Assembly (NCBI RefSeq): GCF_014779595.1
Contig: NZ_JACXZT010000010.1
Span: 62,001-126,000, forward strand
Source: Halomonas sp. ML-15
GTDB taxonomy: Bacteria > Pseudomonadota > Gammaproteobacteria > Pseudomonadales > Halomonadaceae
Direction of reading: 5' to 3'
Length of the DNA stretch: 64,000 nt
The notes under the pieces were generated by a model. It made no database searches. It was not told the origin of the DNA and saw only the letters and a list, made by a program, of their open reading frames with translations. Position 1 is the stretch's first letter; the number at the start of each line of letters is the position of its first letter. The position numbers and the translations under genes are program-made. Positions 29,045 through 38,304 of the stretch are shown piece by piece.

Positions 29045-30073
29045 ATGAACAAGCAGCTGGAATTTCGCAGCGTCGCGGAAGCGCAGCCGGGCAGCAAATG
29101 GCAGGCACTGTTCCAGCACCACTGGCCTGCCTATGAGCGCTGGTACCTGTCGGAGACGGAGCGTGAGCGCCCCGGCTACCTGGCCTGCTACAACGCGCTC
29201 AGGCGGCATATGCCGGAGCTTTTGCCGACCTATGAGCGGCTGTGTGAGCTGTCCGGTGGCGGTGATCTGGCCTCGCGTATGCTCAGCCTCTACCGGCCGC
29301 CGGCCTATATCACCGGCTGCTCCCAGGCGGTGCTGGTCAATGCCCATGCCAATCTGCTGGTGCGCAACTACGACTATCCGCCGGAGCTGTGCGAAGGCAC
29401 GATTCTTTCCACCTGCTGGAATGGCCGCCGGGTGATCGCCATGAGCGACTGCCTGTGGGGGGTGCTCGATGGCATCAATGAGCAGGGGCTGACGGTATCG
29501 CTGGCGTTTGGGGGGCGCACCGTGGTCGGCGACGGCTTCGGCGCGCCGATCATCCTGCGCTATATCCTCGAGTTCTGCGAAACTACCCCCGAGGCGGTCG
29601 AGGTACTGGCACGGGTACCCACCCACATGGCCTACAACATCACCGTCAGCGATGCCCGCGGCCGCTACGTCACGGCGATGATCTCGCCGGACCGTCCGGC
29701 CTCGATACGCCGCGTGCCGGTGGCGACTAATCACCAGAAGAAGATCGAATGGTACGCCCACGCGCTGGCCTCGGAGACGCTGATCCGCGAACGGCAGCTG
29801 TCGATACTGGTCGGCGACGAGACCACTACCGAGCAACGCCTGGTGTCGGCGTTCTTCGCACCACCGCTGTTTCGCCGCGACTATCGACGCGGCCTGGGGA
29901 CCATCTACACCGCGGTCTATCACCCCCTGGAAGGGCGGGCCAGCTTCTTCTGGCCTGGCGCCAGCCTGGCGCTCTCCTTCGACGACCCGCGGGAGCAGCA
30001 GTTGACGATCCACTACGGCAGCCGGGCGACGAGCACGGCTGAGAGCAACAGGACGGGACACTATAATGAGTGA
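29045..30073 (+). CDS. C45-type (AAT-like) Ntn acyltransferase/hydrolase
   Basis: A 342-residue protein resembling peptidase family C45 (isopenicillin N acyltransferase-like). The probable nucleophile is C92 in YITGCSQAVLVNAHANLLVRNYDYP, followed by the AMSDCLWGVLDGINEQGLTVSLAFGG block that is typical of these and choloylglycine-hydrolase-like folds. Members form or cleave amide bonds after self-processing. It overlaps the decarboxylase start by 8 bp and follows the ligase closely, so all three should be co-expressed. The substrate is unknown. Confidence 0.83.
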   Translation: MNKQLEFRSVAEAQPGSKWQALFQHHWPAYERWYLSETERERPGYLACYNALRRHMPELLPTYERLCELSGGGDLASRMLSLYRPPAYITGCSQAVLVNAHANLLVRNYDYPPELCEGTILSTCWNGRRVIAMSDCLWGVLDGINEQGLTVSLAFGGRTVVGDGFGAPIILRYILEFCETTPEAVEVLARVPTHMAYNITVSDARGRYVTAMISPDRPASIRRVPVATNHQKKIEWYAHALASETLIRERQLSILVGDETTTEQRLVSAFFAPPLFRRDYRRGLGTIYTAVYHPLEGRASFFWPGASLALSFDDPREQQLTIHYGSRATSTAESNRTGHYNE

Positions 30074-32849
30074 GTTGACCGAGTCGGAAACGCCGTACAC
30101 GGCGCTGGGCTTCTACCACAAGATCTCGCAGCTTCGCGCTGACACCTGGAATGCTCTCAAACGCGATCTGGGCAAGCTGGTGCGCGTCAGCGATAGCAGC
30201 CAGGCGCGTAACCTGATCAAGGCGGTCGACGTCAAGCTGACCCGTCTGGAGATCATCGAGGACTACCACGCCTTCCCCTCCAAGGAGGACTTTCGGCATC
30301 TCTGGTCGCTGTTCGACCGCGAGGAGTACTCGCTGCTGGAGAAGGTGGTCAAGCGCCTGGTGCGGGCGCTGATCAGCGAGTCATATCGCCGCCGCAACGT
30401 CGATCTCAGCGAGTCCGATGCCGGCGCCGAGGACCTCGAAGCGCTCGACGCCCTGGCCCAGCTGCGCCGCGGCCACCCGGCCTCCAACAGCTCGTCGCAG
30501 CCCTACTTCGAGCTGCTGATCGTCGACGCCATGTCGGTGCAGGAGGAGGAGGTGGTGCGCGAAGCCTTCCATAACCTGCGCCGCCCCGAGGATCGCTTCG
30601 TCTACGATGTGGTCACGGTTCGCAGCTTCGAGGATGCGCTGATCGCGATCCTGGTCAATCCCAATATCCAGGCCTGCCTGATTCGCTACGAGTTTCCCTA
30701 CAAGTCGAAGTACAACCTGAGTGCGTTGCGTAACTACCTGGAGGGACTCTCGGAGAGCGAGCTGGAGAGCAAATCCGAGGCCGAGCGCAGCATCCTGCTC
30801 AGCTCGATGATTCGTGAAATCCGTCCGGAGATCGACCAGTTCCTGGTCACCAGCGGCGACGTCGAGGCCACCGCCAGCCAGGATATCCGCCACTTCAACC
30901 GGATCTTCTACCGCGAGACCGACTACATCGAGCAGCACCACACCATCCTGCGTGCCATCGATGACCGCTACCGCACGCCGTTCTTCGATGCCCTGCGCGA
31001 GTACAGCAAGAAGCCCACCGGGGTCTTCCACGCCATGCCCATCTCGCGGGGCAAGTCGGTGACCCGCTCCCACTGGGCGGGGCATATGATCGACTTCTAC
31101 GGCATCAATATCTTCCTCGCCGAGACCTCGGCGACCTCCGGCGGCCTCGACTCGCTGCTGCAGCCCTACGGGCCGATCAAGAAGGCCCAGGAGTACGCCG
31201 CCCGCGCCTTCGGCTCGCGGCAGAGCTTCTTCGTGACCAACGGCACCTCCACCGCCAACAAGATCGTGGTCCAGGCGCTGGTCAAGCCCCGCGACATCGT
31301 GCTGATCGACCGCGACTGCCATAAGTCGCACCACTACGGCATGGTGCTGGCCGGCGCCCACGTCGCCTACCTCGACTCCTACCCGCTCAACGACTACTCG
31401 ATGTATGGCGCGGTGCCGCTCAAGGAGATCAAGAAGACGCTGCTGGCCCTCAAGCGTTCCGGCCAGCTGCATAAGGTCAAGATGCTGCTGCTGACCAACT
31501 GCACCTTCGATGGGGTGGTCTACAACGTGCGCCGGGTGATGGAGGAGTGCCTGGCGATCAAGCCCGACCTGGTGTTCCTGTGGGACGAGGCGTGGTTCGC
31601 CTTTGCCACCTTCAACCCCACCTACCGGCCGCGTACCGCCATGCATGCGGCGCGCACCCTGCTCGACCGCTATCGCAGCGATGCCTACCGCGAGGAGTAC
31701 GCCGCCTGGAAGGCCGAGTTCGATCAGTGCGACCCGGAGGATGACGCTACCTGGCTCGAGCAGCGCCTGATGCCCGATCCGGATCAGGTGCGGGTGCGCG
31801 CCTACGCCACCCACTCGACCCACAAGACGCTGACCTCGCTGCGCCAGGGCTCGATGATTCACGTTCACGACCAGGACTTCCGCCAGAAGGTCGAGGGGCC
31901 CTTCCACGAGGCCTATATGACCCATACCTCGACCTCGCCCAACTACCAGATCGTGGCGTCGCTGGACGTGGGGCGGATGCAGGCCGAGATGGAGGGCTTC
32001 GAGCTGGTGCATGCCCAGGTCGAGGCGGCGCTGTCGCTGCGCGAGCAGCTGTATACCAATCCGCTGCTGCTGAAGTACTTCCAGGTGCTTAAGAACAGCG
32101 ACATGATTCCGCTGGAGTACCGCCAGTCCGGCGTCGATACCTTCTACGACCCCAGCACCGGCTGGAACAAGATGGAGGAGGCGTGGGCCCACGACGAGTT
32201 CGTTGTCGACCCGAGTCGCGTGACCATGGCGATCGGCAAGACCGGGATCGACGGCGATACCTTCAAGAACGAATACCTGATGAACAAGTACGGTATTCAG
32301 ATCAACAAGACCTCGCGCAATACCGTGCTGTTCATGACCAATATCGGCACCACGCGCGGCTCTATCGCCTACCTGCTCGATGTGCTGATCAAGATGGCCA
32401 AGTCCTTCGACCGGCGCTGGGAGGATAGCAGCCGGCCCGAGCGCAAGATCATCGAGCACCAGATCAAGTCGCTGACCCAGGACCTGCCGCCGCTGCCCGA
32501 TTTCAGCCGCTTCCACGACGCCTTCCGGCCGCTGACCGAGAGCCCAGAGGGGGATATTCGACGTGCCTACTTCCTCAGCTACGATGAGGAGAACACCGAG
32601 TATCTGCGTTTCGACAACGGCGCGCTGCAGGCCGAGATGCAGGCGGGGCGCGATGTGGTGTCGGCGAGCTTCGTGATTCCCTATCCGCCGGGCTTTCCAG
32701 TGCTGGTGCCGGGGCAGGTGATCAGCGCCGGGATCCTGCGCTTCCTGCAGGCCCTCGACGTCACCGAGATCCACGGCTATCGCCCCGAACTCGGTCTGAT
32801 CGTGTTCACGGAAGAAGCCCTGAAAGACACCGAGCAGGGCGCCGACTGA
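30066..32849 (+). CDS. PLP-dependent Orn/Lys/Arg decarboxylase family protein, large form
   Basis: A 927-residue fold-type I PLP enzyme. Residues 1-300 form an N-terminal part, of which about 147-215 (FELLIVDAMSVQEEEVV...) looks like the receiver-like wing domain of group III decarboxylases. The PLP domain starts near 315 (KKPTGVFHAMPISRGKSV). Internal-aldimine lysine is K587 in THSTHKTLTSLRQG; WDEAWFAF carries the Asp that binds the pyridine N. This is longer than the common 710-760 residues. Substrate could be ornithine, lysine, arginine, diaminobutyrate or a conjugate. Overlaps the C45 gene by 8 bp. Confidence 0.85.
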   Translation: MSELTESETPYTALGFYHKISQLRADTWNALKRDLGKLVRVSDSSQARNLIKAVDVKLTRLEIIEDYHAFPSKEDFRHLWSLFDREEYSLLEKVVKRLVRALISESYRRRNVDLSESDAGAEDLEALDALAQLRRGHPASNSSSQPYFELLIVDAMSVQEEEVVREAFHNLRRPEDRFVYDVVTVRSFEDALIAILVNPNIQACLIRYEFPYKSKYNLSALRNYLEGLSESELESKSEAERSILLSSMIREIRPEIDQFLVTSGDVEATASQDIRHFNRIFYRETDYIEQHHTILRAIDDRYRTPFFDALREYSKKPTGVFHAMPISRGKSVTRSHWAGHMIDFYGINIFLAETSATSGGLDSLLQPYGPIKKAQEYAARAFGSRQSFFVTNGTSTANKIVVQALVKPRDIVLIDRDCHKSHHYGMVLAGAHVAYLDSYPLNDYSMYGAVPLKEIKKTLLALKRSGQLHKVKMLLLTNCTFDGVVYNVRRVMEECLAIKPDLVFLWDEAWFAFATFNPTYRPRTAMHAARTLLDRYRSDAYREEYAAWKAEFDQCDPEDDATWLEQRLMPDPDQVRVRAYATHSTHKTLTSLRQGSMIHVHDQDFRQKVEGPFHEAYMTHTSTSPNYQIVASLDVGRMQAEMEGFELVHAQVEAALSLREQLYTNPLLLKYFQVLKNSDMIPLEYRQSGVDTFYDPSTGWNKMEEAWAHDEFVVDPSRVTMAIGKTGIDGDTFKNEYLMNKYGIQINKTSRNTVLFMTNIGTTRGSIAYLLDVLIKMAKSFDRRWEDSSRPERKIIEHQIKSLTQDLPPLPDFSRFHDAFRPLTESPEGDIRRAYFLSYDEENTEYLRFDNGALQAEMQAGRDVVSASFVIPYPPGFPVLVPGQVISAGILRFLQALDVTEIHGYRPELGLIVFTEEALKDTEQGAD

Positions 32850-32900
32850 CAGAAAATTCTGCCCCTTCCCGCGGTGAGACAAAAAAAACCGCATCCTCCG

Positions 32901-32930
32901 GCGGCGGCGAACAAAAAGTCTCGCCGCCGC
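32901..32930. promoter_or_regulatory. Perfect GC-rich hairpin between decarboxylase and doeC genes
   Basis: A 10-bp perfect inverted repeat (GCGGCGGCGA / TCGCCGCCGC) with a 10-nt A-rich loop, 51 bp after the decarboxylase stop. It has no T-run, so it may be an mRNA processing or stability element. Confidence 0.5.
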
Positions 32931-32955
32931 AGCGGCGTTACCCTGTAGGCATACA

Positions 32956-32977
32956 GCGAGCGGCTCCGGCCGCTCGC
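32956..32977. promoter_or_regulatory. Second perfect hairpin upstream of doeC
   Basis: A 9-bp perfect stem GCGAGCGGC/GCCGCTCGC with loop TCCG. It lies 26 bp after the first hairpin and 64 bp before the doeC start. Together they fill most of the 192-bp gap. Confidence 0.5.
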
Positions 32978-33041
32978 GACACGTTTTGCCAATGCCGGGT
33001 GCGCTATCAAAGCGCGCCGGCGCGACAGGGGGAGGTGTCCC

Positions 33042-34523
33042 ATGACCCAGTCCATCAAGCTCGAAGATCCACGCCTGTTCCGTCAGCATGCCTATATCGA
33101 CGGCAAGTGGACCTACGGTGACGGTGGCCGCGACGAGGCGGTGACCGATCCCGCCACCGGCAGCGTGCTGGGGCATATTCCGCTGCTCGAGGCCGAGCAG
33201 ATTCGCGGCGCGGTGGATGCCGCCGAGGCCGCCTTCGTGCAGTGGCGGGCGCTGCGCGCCGACGAGCGCTGCGAGCGGCTGCTGGCCTGGTATGACCTGC
33301 TGCAGGCGCACCGTGAAGATCTGGCGACCATCATGACCCTGGAGCAGGGCAAGCCGATGCCGGATGCCCGCGGCGAGGTGGAGTACGGCGCCAGCTTCGT
33401 GCGCTGGTTCGCCGAGGAGGGCAAGCGCACCTTCGGCGAGACCATTCCCAGCCATATTCCCAATGCCGCCCTCGGCACCCTCAAGGAGCCGGTGGGCATT
33501 GCCGCGCTGATCACGCCGTGGAACTTCCCGCTGGCGATGATCACCCGCAAGGCCGCCGCGGCCCTGGCCGCCGGCTGCACGGTGATTGTCAAGCCGGCCA
33601 ACGAGACGCCGTTCTCGGCGCTGGCGCTGGCCGAACTGGCCGAGCGCGCCGGCATCCCCGCCGGGGTCTTCAACGTGGTGCTGGGCGACCCGCCCGAGGT
33701 GTCGCGAATCCTGTGTGCCGAGGAGCGCGTCAAGGCGCTGTCGTTCACCGGCTCGACCCGGGTCGGGCGGCTGCTGCTCGAGCAGTGCGCCGGGACCGTC
33801 AAGCGCGTATCGCTGGAGCTGGGCGGCAACGCGCCCTTTATCGTCGGCCCCGACATGGACCCCAAGGAGGCGGCGCTGGCGGCGGTGGCAGCCAAGTTTC
33901 AGACCGCCGGCCAGGACTGCCTGGCCGCCAACCGCATCCTGGTCCACGAATCGATCCACGATGCGTTTGTGGAGCACTTTGCCGAGCGCATGGCGGCACT
34001 GACCGTCGGCAATGGCCTGGAGAGCGAGATCGACCTTGGCCCGCTGATTCATGGTCAGGCCGTGGACAAGGCGGCCAGTATCGTCGATGACGCCCTATCA
34101 CGCGGCGCGACCCTGGTCGCCGGCGACCAGAGCCAGGCCCCGGGGCCCAACTTCTTCATGCCGGTGCTACTTACCGGGGTTACGCCGCAGATGCAGGTGT
34201 GGCGCGAGGAGAACTTCGCGCCGGTGGCGGGGATTACCGCCTACGCCGATGACGACCAGGTCATCGAGATGGCCAACGATACCGAGTATGGCCTGGCGGC
34301 CTATGTCTATACCCACGATATTCGCCGCATCTGGAAGCTGCTGCGGGCGCTGGAGTTCGGCATGGTCAGCGTCAACTCGGTGAAGATGACCGGCCCGCCG
34401 GTGCCGTTTGGCGGCGTCAAGCAGTCGGGGCTGGGCCGCGAGGGCGGCATTACCGGTATCGATGAGTATCTGGAAACCAAGTACTACTGCCTGGGCGCCC
34501 TGGGCTCGGTATCGGGGAGCTAG
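33042..34523 (+). CDS. doeC: Aldehyde dehydrogenase, DoeC/GabD-like (aspartate-semialdehyde oxidising)
   Basis: A 493-residue NAD(P)-dependent aldehyde dehydrogenase. Key residues: N161 region (ITPWNFPLAM), E259 (SLELGGNAPF) and nucleophile C293 (QTAGQDCLAANR). By sequence it is succinate-semialdehyde dehydrogenase-like. In ectoine catabolism DoeC oxidises L-aspartate 4-semialdehyde to aspartate. Its place between the doe cluster and the DoeD aminotransferase supports that role over GABA catabolism. The start has GGGGGAGG upstream. Confidence 0.83.
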   Translation: MTQSIKLEDPRLFRQHAYIDGKWTYGDGGRDEAVTDPATGSVLGHIPLLEAEQIRGAVDAAEAAFVQWRALRADERCERLLAWYDLLQAHREDLATIMTLEQGKPMPDARGEVEYGASFVRWFAEEGKRTFGETIPSHIPNAALGTLKEPVGIAALITPWNFPLAMITRKAAAALAAGCTVIVKPANETPFSALALAELAERAGIPAGVFNVVLGDPPEVSRILCAEERVKALSFTGSTRVGRLLLEQCAGTVKRVSLELGGNAPFIVGPDMDPKEAALAAVAAKFQTAGQDCLAANRILVHESIHDAFVEHFAERMAALTVGNGLESEIDLGPLIHGQAVDKAASIVDDALSRGATLVAGDQSQAPGPNFFMPVLLTGVTPQMQVWREENFAPVAGITAYADDDQVIEMANDTEYGLAAYVYTHDIRRIWKLLRALEFGMVSVNSVKMTGPPVPFGGVKQSGLGREGGITGIDEYLETKYYCLGALGSVSGS

Positions 34524-34787
34524 TGAGATCAAGGGACCGGAATGCACCGTCGAGCGATATTTACCAAGGACGCTGGGGCAAGCGCAGCGGCGCGCGGCGA
34601 TCGACAGGGATGTCGATCGAGAATCGGCAAGAGGGACCTTGTTCCGATTCGACGCGCAGGCCGCAAGCGCAGCCTCAGGGTTTCGTCCTTGGGCATCGCG
34701 AGAGGGTGTATCCGGGCCCGCACAGCCACACAAACGAGTATGAATATCTCCCCGCCATGTTGGGATATCTGAAAAGAGAGAACAGTG

Positions 34788-36191
34788 ATGAGTCTGCATA
34801 AGGAATTGATCGACCGCGACCGCAAGGTCACCTTTCACGCCTCTACCCATCTGCGTGACTTCGCCCACGGCGACGCGCCGGGTCGGGTGATCAGCGGCGG
34901 CAAGGGCATCCATATCGTCGACAAGGACGGCCGCGAGTTCATCGACGGCTTCGCCGGGCTCTACTGCGTCAATATCGGCTATGGGCGCACCGAGGTGGCC
35001 GAGGCGATCTACCGCCAGGCCCTCGAACTGTCCTACTACCACACCTATGTAGGCCACGCCAACGAGCCACAGATCCAGCTCTCCGAGAAGATTCTCGAGC
35101 TGGCCGGCCCCGGCATGTCCAAGGTCTATTACGGTATGTCCGGCAGTGACGCCAACGAGACCCAGCTCAAGCTCGTGCGCTACTACAACAACGTGCTCGG
35201 GCGCCCGCACAAGAAGAAGGTCATTTCGCGGATGCGCGGTTACCACGGCTCGGGTATCGCCTCCGGCTCGCTGACCGGGCTCAAGGCGTTCCACGACCAC
35301 TTCGATCTGCCCATCGAGACCATCCGCCATACCGAGGCGCCGTTTTACTATCAGCGCAGCGCCGAGCAGTCGGCCATGAGCGAGCGTGAGTTTTCCCACT
35401 ACTGCGCCACCAAGCTCGAGGAGATGATCCTCGACGAGGGACCGGATACCGTGGCCGCCTTTATCGGCGAGCCGGTGCTGGGTACCGGCGGTATCGTGCC
35501 GCCCCCGGAGGGCTACTGGGAGGCGATCCAGGCGGTGCTCGCCAAGTACGACGTGCTGCTGATCGCCGATGAGGTGGTGTGTGGCTTCGGGCGCATCGGC
35601 GCCGATTTCGGCAGCCACTTCTATGGTATCAAGCCCGATTTGATCACCATCGCCAAGGGCCTGACCAGCGCCTATCAGCCGCTCTCCGGGGTGATCGTCG
35701 GTGACCGCGTATGGAAAGTGCTGGAGCAGGGCACCGGTGAGTTCGGACCCATCGGCCACGGCTGGACCTACTCCGGCCACGCCCTGGGCTGCGCCGCGGG
35801 CCTCGCCAACCTGGAGATCATCGAGCGCGAGGGGCTGACCCAGAACGCCGCCGAAACCGGCGCCTATCTGCAGCAGGCGATGGCCAAGGCGTTCGGCGAC
35901 CATCCGATCGTCGGCAACGTGCGCGGCGTCGGCATGCTGGCGGCACTGGAGTTCTCGCCGGACCCGGCCAAGCGTACCCAGTTCGACCCGGGCCTCAAGG
36001 TCGGCCCGCGCATCGCCACGGCGGCCATGGATGAGAACCTGATCGCCCGCGCCATGCCCCAGGGCGATATCCTCGGTTTCGCGCCGCCGTTGACCACCAG
36101 CCGCGCCGAAGTCGACGAGATCGTCGCCCGCGCCAGGCGCGCCGTGGATCGGGTGCTCGACGACCTGGCCAATAACGAAGACCTCAAGTAA
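34788..36191 (+). CDS. doeD: Class III aminotransferase, diaminobutyrate transaminase (DoeD-like)
   Basis: A 467-residue PLP aminotransferase. PLP lysine K290 (LITIAKGLTSAYQPLS), Asp of IADEVVCGFGR (D261), and YGMSGSDANETQLKL near 115-129. DoeD transfers the 4-amino group of L-2,4-diaminobutyrate to give aspartate semialdehyde, the DoeC substrate. ATG 34788 is preferred; a GTG lies one codon upstream. The 264-bp gap after doeC shows no gene or clear promoter. A strong hairpin ends the unit. Confidence 0.85.
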   Translation: MSLHKELIDRDRKVTFHASTHLRDFAHGDAPGRVISGGKGIHIVDKDGREFIDGFAGLYCVNIGYGRTEVAEAIYRQALELSYYHTYVGHANEPQIQLSEKILELAGPGMSKVYYGMSGSDANETQLKLVRYYNNVLGRPHKKKVISRMRGYHGSGIASGSLTGLKAFHDHFDLPIETIRHTEAPFYYQRSAEQSAMSEREFSHYCATKLEEMILDEGPDTVAAFIGEPVLGTGGIVPPPEGYWEAIQAVLAKYDVLLIADEVVCGFGRIGADFGSHFYGIKPDLITIAKGLTSAYQPLSGVIVGDRVWKVLEQGTGEFGPIGHGWTYSGHALGCAAGLANLEIIEREGLTQNAAETGAYLQQAMAKAFGDHPIVGNVRGVGMLAALEFSPDPAKRTQFDPGLKVGPRIATAAMDENLIARAMPQGDILGFAPPLTTSRAEVDEIVARARRAVDRVLDDLANNEDLK

Positions 36192-36212
36192 GCCACTGCA
36201 CAGGCGTGTCGA

Positions 36213-36244
36213 GCGCCCCCGTCCCTGTCAAGGGACGGGGGCGC
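36213..36244. terminator. Strong hairpin after doeD
   Basis: A perfect 14-bp stem (GCGCCCCCGTCCCT / AGGGACGGGGGCGC) with loop GTCA, 21 bp after the doeD stop. There is little T-run after it. It separates the doe region from the HAD gene. Confidence 0.65.
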
Positions 36245-36336
36245 TGCGCTTTGTGCGCCAGCGAGTTGTGCGCTTGGCGGCGCTGAGCCAAGCTGACAGC
36301 ATCCAACAGCTACCGGTTGGCAAGGAGACGCACAGC

Positions 36337-37005
36337 ATGGCAACGCTACTGGCCTTCGATGTCTATGGCACCCTGATCGACACCCACGGCGTGATCGCTG
36401 AACTGGAGACGACGCTTGGCGACGGCGCCGTTGAGTTCTCGCGCCGCTGGCGTGACAAGCAGCTCGAGTACAGCTTTCGGCGCAGCCTGATGGGCGCCTA
36501 TGCCGAGTTTTCGGTATGCACCCAGGAGGCCCTCGAGTATACCGACCGTGCGCTGGGCACCCACCTCTCGGAGACCGCCAAGGAGCATTTGATGGCCGCC
36601 TATGGCCGGCTGCCGGCGTTTGCCGAAGTGTCCGAGGCGCTGGCGCAGCTGACCCGCCGAGGCATTACCTGCGTGGCTTTCTCCAACGGCACTCGCGAGG
36701 CGGTGGATGGCCTGCTGCGCCAGGCCGGCATCGACCAGCACTTCAGCGATATCGTCAGCGTCGACGAGGTCAAGCGCTTCAAGCCCGACCCCGCCGTCTA
36801 CTCGCATCTGCGTACTCGACTCGAGGCCCGCGCCGCGGATACTTGGCTGGTCTCCAGCAACCCCTTCGATGTGATCGGTGCCGGCCACGCCGGCCTGCAT
36901 GCGGTCTGGGTGCGGCGCGGCAGCGACGCGCCCTTCGATCCCTGGGGCGGTGAGCCGGATATGACGGTAAGCGACCTGCTTAGTCTGGTCGAGCGACTCG
37001 ACTAG
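36337..37005 (+). CDS. Haloacid dehalogenase, type II (HAD superfamily)
   Basis: A 222-residue hydrolase with motif I FDVYGTLID (nucleophile D8), motif II FSNGT, motif III Lys in VKRFKPDPAVY and motif IV LVSSNPFDVIGAGHAGL, the type II 2-haloacid dehalogenase pattern. The exact leaving group cannot be predicted; many members act on phosphorylated or halogenated small acids. The start at 36337 follows AAGGAG. It appears to be a single gene downstream of the doeD hairpin. Confidence 0.83.
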   Translation: MATLLAFDVYGTLIDTHGVIAELETTLGDGAVEFSRRWRDKQLEYSFRRSLMGAYAEFSVCTQEALEYTDRALGTHLSETAKEHLMAAYGRLPAFAEVSEALAQLTRRGITCVAFSNGTREAVDGLLRQAGIDQHFSDIVSVDEVKRFKPDPAVYSHLRTRLEARAADTWLVSSNPFDVIGAGHAGLHAVWVRRGSDAPFDPWGGEPDMTVSDLLSLVERLD

Positions 37006-37115
37006 GCGCTGTAAGGCGTCCGGAACTTCAGCGACTAAGTCGTAATAGGACACATCACAGTGGGCGAAGCCGGTGCGCTTCGCTGCATTGCCCGTGGCGG
37101 GGTGGTCGAGGAGGC

Positions 37116-37610
37116 ATGGTGATTGTGAAGAAACAGTGGGCGTCGTTGCTGTTGCTGTTACTGTTATTAGCAGCTCCCGTCATGGCTGACACCCGTTGGC
37201 CAGAGAAGGGGTGGCAGGTATTCGCCACCTCCGTTACTTACGATGAACTACTGACTGCCCTTCGCCAAGCCGTCGAGGCCGAGGGCATGTTCGTTGTCAC
37301 CGACGTGGGCCCGACCGAGGCAGCCGCTCGCCGTGGAGAGTCGATTCCAGGTAATCGGGTGGTGGGCGTTTTTCGCAATGACTTTGCCGTGCGTACTCTA
37401 CGGCTCAGCGTGCCGGCGATGATCGAGGCACCAATGCGCTTTTATGTGACCGAAGAGCGGGATGGCAGTGCCACTCTGGCATGGAAGATCCCCAGCCACA
37501 TTCTGGCCTCTTATGTGGAGGATGCCGGAGCTGGGTTGGATGAGATCGGTCAGGAACTCGATAGCATCTTTGCCGCTATTGCGCGCCGGGTTGAAGTCGC
37601 TACCCGATAG
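37116..37610 (+). CDS. Secreted DUF302 protein
   Basis: A 164-residue protein with a strong signal peptide (a run of ten Leu-rich residues, cleavage near VMA-DT) followed by a DUF302 domain (YDELLTALRQAVEAEGMFVVTDVGPTEAA, then VVGVFRNDFAVRTL and LRLSVPAMIEAPMRFYVTE). DUF302 proteins are small and of unsettled function, often encoded near metal or redox genes. GAGGAGGC precedes the ATG. A second DUF302 protein lies at 42872. The next gene follows after 34 bp and may be co-transcribed. Confidence 0.78.
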   Translation: MVIVKKQWASLLLLLLLLAAPVMADTRWPEKGWQVFATSVTYDELLTALRQAVEAEGMFVVTDVGPTEAAARRGESIPGNRVVGVFRNDFAVRTLRLSVPAMIEAPMRFYVTEERDGSATLAWKIPSHILASYVEDAGAGLDEIGQELDSIFAAIARRVEVATR

Positions 37611-37644
37611 AAGGGCACCACAACGTGTCTGAGGAGATAGCAAG

Positions 37645-38004
37645 ATGGCTACCGGCTCTAAGCAACGGCTTCCTGCCCCCAGGGATACTCTTATCGAAGC
37701 TGGCTTGATGGGGCTGGCATTACTGCCCACGTTGGTCTCGTTCTATATCAGTCTAGTGACCGGAGATGGACACTGGTTCCAGCGATCAGGTGCTTTGATG
37801 GTGCTCTTCTCGGTGGGCGTTGAATACCATCGAAAGCACCTGATGTCCTGCCAATATCTATCCCTAAGTGAGACGACAGAGGGCGTCTCGACCCGGATGG
37901 CGCGCATCATCATTCGCTTCTGGCGCGCCGTGCCTTTTGCCTGCTATTTCGCTATCGTCGTCGGCACCCTGATCTGGAGCTACGGAGACCTGCTGTTTGC
38001 GTGA
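37645..38004 (+). CDS. Small membrane protein, unknown
   Basis: A 119-residue protein with two to three hydrophobic segments (LIEAGLMGLALLPTLVSFYI, SGALMVLFSVGVEY, AVPFACYFAIVVGTLIWSY). GAGGAGATAGCAAG precedes the ATG. I do not recognise a family. It follows the DUF302 gene closely. Confidence 0.6.
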   Translation: MATGSKQRLPAPRDTLIEAGLMGLALLPTLVSFYISLVTGDGHWFQRSGALMVLFSVGVEYHRKHLMSCQYLSLSETTEGVSTRMARIIIRFWRAVPFACYFAIVVGTLIWSYGDLLFA

Positions 38005-38232
38005 AATCGGATGATAAAGTGTCGCGGTTAGATATCTAATACAATACCCAGCGCTATCATTGAGTGCAGTCCCGAAGCGCCTCGTCTATTGATGATGGTC
38101 ATGGTTTTCAGTTGTCACTGGAAATATTCCACTGCCTACTGGTCCCCGCTTGTTGGGGAGTATTTGCGGAGAGTGTGCTGCATTTCAAGAATAAATATCG
38201 ATGAAAACGCTCTGTTAAATTTCCGCTAATAA

Positions 38233-38258
38233 TGTAAGAAACCTTCCCTTTCTCAGAC
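38233..38258 (+). promoter_or_regulatory. Candidate ECF promoter of the DcaP-like porin
   Basis: TGTAA (38233) -N15- TCAGAC (38253-38258), related to the TGTAA-N15-GCCGAC elements ahead of both ECF sigma genes (4 of 6 bases match in the -10 half). It lies 47 bp upstream of the porin start. The remainder of the 300-bp AT-rich spacer 38005-38304 shows no gene. Confidence 0.4.
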
Positions 38259-38304
38259 TCTATAGAGTGGTAATAAGCCACGATTGGAGAGAAAGGGGAA
38301 AACC

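Noticed and set aside
30381-34052. A 1223-codon open frame on the minus strand
   Set aside because: It is antisense to the decarboxylase and doeC genes, has low-complexity His/Gly/Arg/Leu composition typical of GC-rich shadow frames, no ribosome site and no domain pattern.
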